Source: Pseudomonadota bacterium (lineage in GTDB: Bacteria; Pseudomonadota; Gammaproteobacteria; Steroidobacterales; Steroidobacteraceae). Taken from it: a stretch of 9,673 nt of DNA. Position numbers and translations under genes: made by a program. The notes beneath the pieces are model-generated. The model saw only the letters and a program-made list of their open reading frames with translations, was not told the DNA's origin and searched no databases. Positions 7,456-9,673 of this stretch are shown piece by piece; within the stretch, counting starts at the first letter, position 1, and each line of letters opens with the position of its first letter. The stretch is from assembly GCA_021850555.1 (NCBI GenBank), contig JAJZLX010000046.1, positions 1 through 9,673 on the forward strand, given 5' to 3'.

Positions 7456-8490
7456 GTGAATCCAACGATGTGGATGCGCGATCTGCCGGACGACAAATGG
7501 CTGCGTCAGATCATCATGCCGGGCAGCCATGACGCCGGTGTCTACGGCACGGCGCAGGTCGTTCTGCGCACGACTTCGCTCGTCAAGCGGGAGTACACGG
7601 TCTGCCAGCACTCGGATTTTTCCAAGCAGGCTACGGCCGGATCCCGCTTCTTCGACTGCCGGGTATTCTTTCGCAAGCTTCCCCAGGCCGAGCGTGCGGG
7701 CAAACAGCTTTACGGGAAGTCGGGGCAGGCGTCGCAGAAGTACGAGAATACCCTAGGCCACTTCGCGCGGGAGAAGGTGAAGGGCGCCGTGCAGCCCAAG
7801 ATGGGCGGCTTCGGCGGCACGCTCGCGGTGATCCTGCGCGATGCCCTCGAGTTCGTGCTGGCCCATCCGACCGAATTCATCATCCTGCGCTTCTCGCATA
7901 CCTATCATCCCACGGAGTGCGTGCACGAGATCAAGAACATCATCGGCGACCAGCGCTACGCCAACGCGGTGTTCAAGGAGCAGGGCAATCTCGCCACGCG
8001 CCGCATCGGCGACCTGCGCGGCAAGGTGATCATGGTCTTCGACGAGCAGTTCAACCATCACATCACGCCGACCGAGGGCATCCTGCGCTTCAAGAAGTAT
8101 TCCGACGGCCTCACCAACATCAGCGGACTGGCGACCTGCGGGACGTTTTCGAGCTCCCTCAAGATGTCGAAAGTGCACGAGGGGGCGATCGACGCGGTAA
8201 ACAAGCACTTGGCGCATCCGCCCGATCCCGGACATCTGCACTTCGTCTACTGGCAGCAGACCGCCGGCATCATCGGCGAGAAGGACGTGTTCAAGACCAC
8301 GGTGGCGCCGCGCAAGCCCGGCAAGCAGTGGAGCGGCGGCACGCATGCGAATCTCGCTGACTTCGCCGCGGAGCTCAAGCGGATATACGACAACAATGGC
8401 CGCAGGATTCCGGCGAACGTGGTCTCGCACGACTTCGTGACCTCGGACACCTGCGAGAAGATCATTCGCCTCAATCCCGAGGTTACCTGA
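7456..8490 (+). CDS. PI-PLC X-domain-like phosphodiesterase, candidate T6SS effector
   Basis: The 344-residue product resembles bacterial phosphatidylinositol-specific phospholipases C, which cleave the glycerol-phosphate bond of inositol lipids by acid-base chemistry with two histidines. The catalytic region opens with IIMPGSHDAG, giving His25 and Asp26. GSRFFDCRV follows (Asp67, Arg69), then the candidate second histidine His102 in TLGHF. FVLAHPTEFIILRF (133-146) is the strand motif common in the X domain, and NVVSHDFV (321-328) supplies Asp326, matching the C-terminal aspartate that pairs with the first histidine in the Bacillus cereus enzyme. The spacing from Arg69 to His102 is longer than in that enzyme, so His102 is a tentative assignment. 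There is no signal peptide, membrane segment or lipobox. Lying between clpV and vgrG, it is plausibly a T6SS cargo, but export is inferred from location only. The start is GTG, chosen for its well-placed GAGGAG. An inactive PLC-like lectin or a non-secreted enzyme remains possible. Confidence 0.8.
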   Translation: MNPTMWMRDLPDDKWLRQIIMPGSHDAGVYGTAQVVLRTTSLVKREYTVCQHSDFSKQATAGSRFFDCRVFFRKLPQAERAGKQLYGKSGQASQKYENTLGHFAREKVKGAVQPKMGGFGGTLAVILRDALEFVLAHPTEFIILRFSHTYHPTECVHEIKNIIGDQRYANAVFKEQGNLATRRIGDLRGKVIMVFDEQFNHHITPTEGILRFKKYSDGLTNISGLATCGTFSSSLKMSKVHEGAIDAVNKHLAHPPDPGHLHFVYWQQTAGIIGEKDVFKTTVAPRKPGKQWSGGTHANLADFAAELKRIYDNNGRRIPANVVSHDFVTSDTCEKIIRLNPEVT

Positions 8491-8506
8491 GAACACGGGG
8501 AATGAT

Positions 8507-8601
8507 GCGGATCCGGCAGAGCCACGAGGCGGCGCTGCGCTGCGGCTAACGATGTCGCGCGCCTCATCGCCTCGCGTCCCACCGAGCCCGAGAGCAGCTG
8601 G
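8507..8601 (+). pseudogene. Decayed duplicate of a clpV 3' segment
   Basis: This stretch aligns with clpV 7149-7241. Aligned by eye from 7153/8511 over 90 columns, 74 are identical and there is one single-base insertion in the copy. Identical blocks are ATCCGGCAGA (7153 and 8511), GGCGGCGCTGCGCT (7170 and 8528), GCGCCTCATCGCC (7200 and 8559) and CCGAGCCCGAGAGC (7223 and 8582). The offset changes from 1358 to 1359 after the insertion. It corresponds to ClpV residues about 842-871 in the C-terminal small domain. In the original frame the copy hits TAA at 8547-8549, and the insertion also shifts the frame. It is a non-functional remnant on the same strand as clpV. Similarity fades sharply on both sides. 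Confidence 0.85.
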
Positions 8602-8892
8602 TCTACGAGCCAGAGGGGCCCATTGGCCCTCACACGCCGGCTCCCACTTCCGCTGCGGAGCCGCCGCCTCGGACCGCGAGCCGGTACGTGTGCGAACTGC
8701 TCGACAATTTCGCGCGAGGGGTGTGTCCACTCGGCACTGGAAGGGGCCGGCTTCGGCAGGATCTGCATCTAGCACGGCATTCTCCGGCGGGAACGGCGCG
8801 GAGGTCGCAGGTCTCATCGTGCCTGGCGAAGCGATCTGAGGCATCATGCGTCGCGGAAACGAGGGGAACATCGCACTAAGCCGCGGTAGTCC

Positions 8893-8922
8893 TTGAAAAC
8901 TCATGTCTTTTCCTGCTATGTG
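8893..8922 (+). promoter_or_regulatory. Possible sigma-70-type promoter before the small gene and vgrG
   Basis: TTGAAA (8893-8898) matches five of six bases of the -35 consensus. An extended -10, TGC then TATGTG (8914-8922), follows with an 18-base spacer. The -10 hexamer itself matches only at its first three bases. It sits in an AT-rich island within GC-rich DNA, about 30 bases upstream of the 8956 start. A separate promoter here would free the small gene and vgrG from the main T6SS operon. The evidence is moderate at best. Confidence 0.35.
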
Positions 8923-8946
8923 TATCGCAATTTCTCAGCTTCGTCT

Positions 8947-8950
8947 GGAG
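8947..8950 (+). promoter_or_regulatory. Ribosome binding site that sets the start at 8956
   Basis: GGAG ends 5 bases before the ATG at 8956. An upstream in-frame TTG at 8893 would add 21 residues but has no ribosome binding site and coincides with the possible -35 box, so 8956 is preferred. Confidence 0.6.
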
Positions 8951-8955
8951 CATCG

Positions 8956-9234
8956 ATGGCGCGCGCGAAAGTAGTCGAGTTCGACTATTACCAGTTCATC
9001 GGGCTCATGCGCCGTGCAACCGACGCGGGCAAGCGGATCGACAAGGCGGACGGCAAGCGCTGGGTGGATTACATAAAATCCCGTGGAATCAATGAAGTAG
9101 GCGCCACCGCCATCGCCCGCCAGAAGTTCGAGCAGGCCATTGCGGTGATCATCGACGAGGGGCTCGACACGGACGGTTTATACTTCTACTCGAAGAACGA
9201 CGAAGGTTGCCTGCGCCTGCAGACGATCGAGTGA
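8956..9234 (+). CDS. Hypothetical 92-residue protein next to vgrG
   Basis: I do not recognise a family. The product is a small soluble protein with many charged residues and no signal peptide, lipobox or membrane segment. It begins MARAKVVEFDYYQFIGLMRR, continues with an alternating Lys/Asp segment (about 26-36), has a likely helix around ATAIARQKFEQAIAVIIDEG (50-69), and ends with an aromatic and acidic stretch, GLYFYSKNDEG (74-84). Charged helices followed by short strands suggest a compact alpha/beta domain. It lies 82 bases before vgrG on the same strand and is probably co-transcribed with it. By position it could be a VgrG/effector adaptor, an immunity protein for the PLC-like protein, or unrelated cargo. 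The lack of an export signal argues against a periplasmic immunity protein. The start is supported by GGAG at good spacing, and the A/T share looks higher than in the T6SS core. Confidence 0.75.
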   Translation: MARAKVVEFDYYQFIGLMRRATDAGKRIDKADGKRWVDYIKSRGINEVGATAIARQKFEQAIAVIIDEGLDTDGLYFYSKNDEGCLRLQTIE

Positions 9235-9272
9235 CCGGCGGGCGCGATGCCGATCGCGGCGCGGCGGATGGG

Positions 9273-9294
9273 GCGGTCTGCGCGGGAGGACCGC
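9273..9294 (+). other. Hairpin in the vgrG leader
   Basis: GCGGTC (9273-9278) and GACCGC (9289-9294) form a perfect 6-bp stem with a 10-base loop that contains GGGAG. It ends 22 bases before the vgrG ATG. There is no T-run, so it is not a terminator. In DNA this GC-rich such stems arise by chance, and any effect on vgrG translation is speculative. Confidence 0.3.
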
Positions 9295-9316
9295 TGCGGG
9301 CGCAACGAGAACACCA

Positions 9317-9673
9317 ATGACCACCAAGTACCAGGACAACCGGTCCGTCAAGGTGACGAGTCCTTTCGGACCGAACGTGCTCGTGTTCGCGAGCATGACC
9401 AGCGCGCAGCACCTGAGCCGGCCCTTCCAGTGCGACATTTCATTGCACAGCGAGAGCGGGGATCTAGATCCTGACAAGATCCTCGGCAAACCGCTCGTAG
9501 TGTCGCTCGCGACGACGGGGCAGAAGCCGCTGCGCTACTTCCACGGCCTGGTCACCAAATTCCAGCAGGTCGGCTACGACGAGCGGATGCACCAGTACCG
9601 GGCCGTCACGCGGCCGTGGTTCTGGTTTCTCACGCGCACGGCCGACTGCCGCGTCTTCCAGAACCAGAGCGCG
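9317..9673 (+). CDS. vgrG: VgrG (TssI), T6SS spike protein (5' end only)
   Basis: The first 119 codons of a frame that runs off the right edge. The start MTTKYQDNRSVKVTSPFG is followed by VLVFASMTSAQHLSRPFQCD and then by ILGKPLVVSLAT (about 55-66), YFHGLVTKFQQVG and YRAVTRPWFWFLTRTADCRVF. These are the usual landmarks of the gp27-like N-terminal domain of VgrG: the LS(R)xFxFD-type motif, the G(K/Q)P(L/V)-type strand, the (Y/F)FHG(L/I)V motif and the P-W-x-W/F-L-L/T motif. VgrG trimers cap the Hcp tube, pierce the target membrane and often carry effectors at their C-terminus. That C-terminus is outside the window, so it cannot be said whether this is an effector-bearing (evolved) VgrG. No strong ribosome binding site precedes the ATG. 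Confidence 0.93.
   Translation, partial: MTTKYQDNRSVKVTSPFGPNVLVFASMTSAQHLSRPFQCDISLHSESGDLDPDKILGKPLVVSLATTGQKPLRYFHGLVTKFQQVGYDERMHQYRAVTRPWFWFLTRTADCRVFQNQSA

Larger units (their letters stand above)
8491..8955. other. 465-base gap without an intact gene
   Basis: Between the PLC-like gene and the small gene at 8956 there is no convincing coding sequence. The left part (8507-8601) is a decayed clpV fragment. The stretch 8602-8880 is GC-rich and matches nothing I recognise; frames open across it on both strands have skewed composition and no ribosome binding site. The last part, 8893-8940, is clearly richer in A and T and holds a possible promoter. A short hairpin at 8616-8631 lacks a T-run. 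The whole gap looks like debris of past rearrangement. Confidence 0.6.

Noticed and set aside
4444..7611. A 1055-codon open frame on the minus strand opposite clpV
   Set aside because: It mirrors clpV codon by codon. In very GC-rich genes the opposite strand often lacks stops. Its product is rich in Arg, His and Leu without a recognisable domain, while clpV is unmistakable.
8616..8631. GGGGCC-CATT-GGCCCT hairpin as a terminator for the PLC-like gene
   Set aside because: The stem is short, one pair is a G-T wobble, and no run of T follows.
7753..8904. A 383-codon open frame on the minus strand covering the gap and part of the PLC-like gene
   Set aside because: Most of it lies opposite the PLC-like gene, the rest crosses the clpV remnant, and no family is recognisable.
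8893..9234. Longer 113-residue form of the small protein starting at TTG 8893
   Set aside because: It has no ribosome binding site, overlaps the promoter-like signal, and the ATG at 8956 has GGAG at proper spacing.
1..9673. CRISPR arrays, tRNA or rRNA genes, insertion sequences
   Set aside because: I saw no regularly spaced repeats, no tRNA-like or rRNA-like sequence, and no transposase or terminal inverted repeats around the cargo block.

Overview
The window is the inside of a type VI secretion system (T6SS) locus, with every recognisable gene on the + strand. High G+C, heavy use of G/C-ending codons and the gene set point to a high-GC proteobacterium, probably beta or gamma. The sequence alone does not give a genus.

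Layout: the 3' end of hcp (1-113), tagJ/impE (110-904), tssE (914-1702), tssF (1707-3581), tssG (3545-4633) and clpV/tssH (4630-7383). These form one tightly coupled unit with overlaps or gaps under 10 bases. From general knowledge, hcp-tagJ-tssE-tssF-tssG-clpV-vgrG is the order of the Pseudomonas aeruginosa H1-T6SS type of cluster. In that type the sheath genes tssB and tssC lie just upstream, so they are expected before position 1.

After clpV the pattern changes. Where an H1-like cluster would go straight to vgrG, about 1.9 kb of accessory DNA intervenes. It holds a 344-residue phosphatidylinositol-phospholipase-C-like protein (7456-8490), a 465-base gap (8491-8955), an unrecognised 92-residue protein (8956-9234), and then the start of vgrG (9317, running off the window). 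The gap contains a decayed copy of about 90 bases of the clpV 3' region (8507-8601). This suggests that the accessory block arose or was exchanged by duplication or recombination at the clpV end.

How it works together: TssE, TssF and TssG build the baseplate wedge; Hcp forms the inner tube; VgrG is the spike tip; ClpV recycles the contracted sheath, with TagJ as an accessory partner. The PLC-like protein has no signal peptide and sits next to vgrG, so it is a good candidate for a secreted lipase effector of this machine. The small protein beside vgrG could be an adaptor, an immunity protein or something unrelated. The most interesting points are the PLC-like candidate effector, the clpV remnant behind it, and a roughly 100-residue insertion inside TssE.
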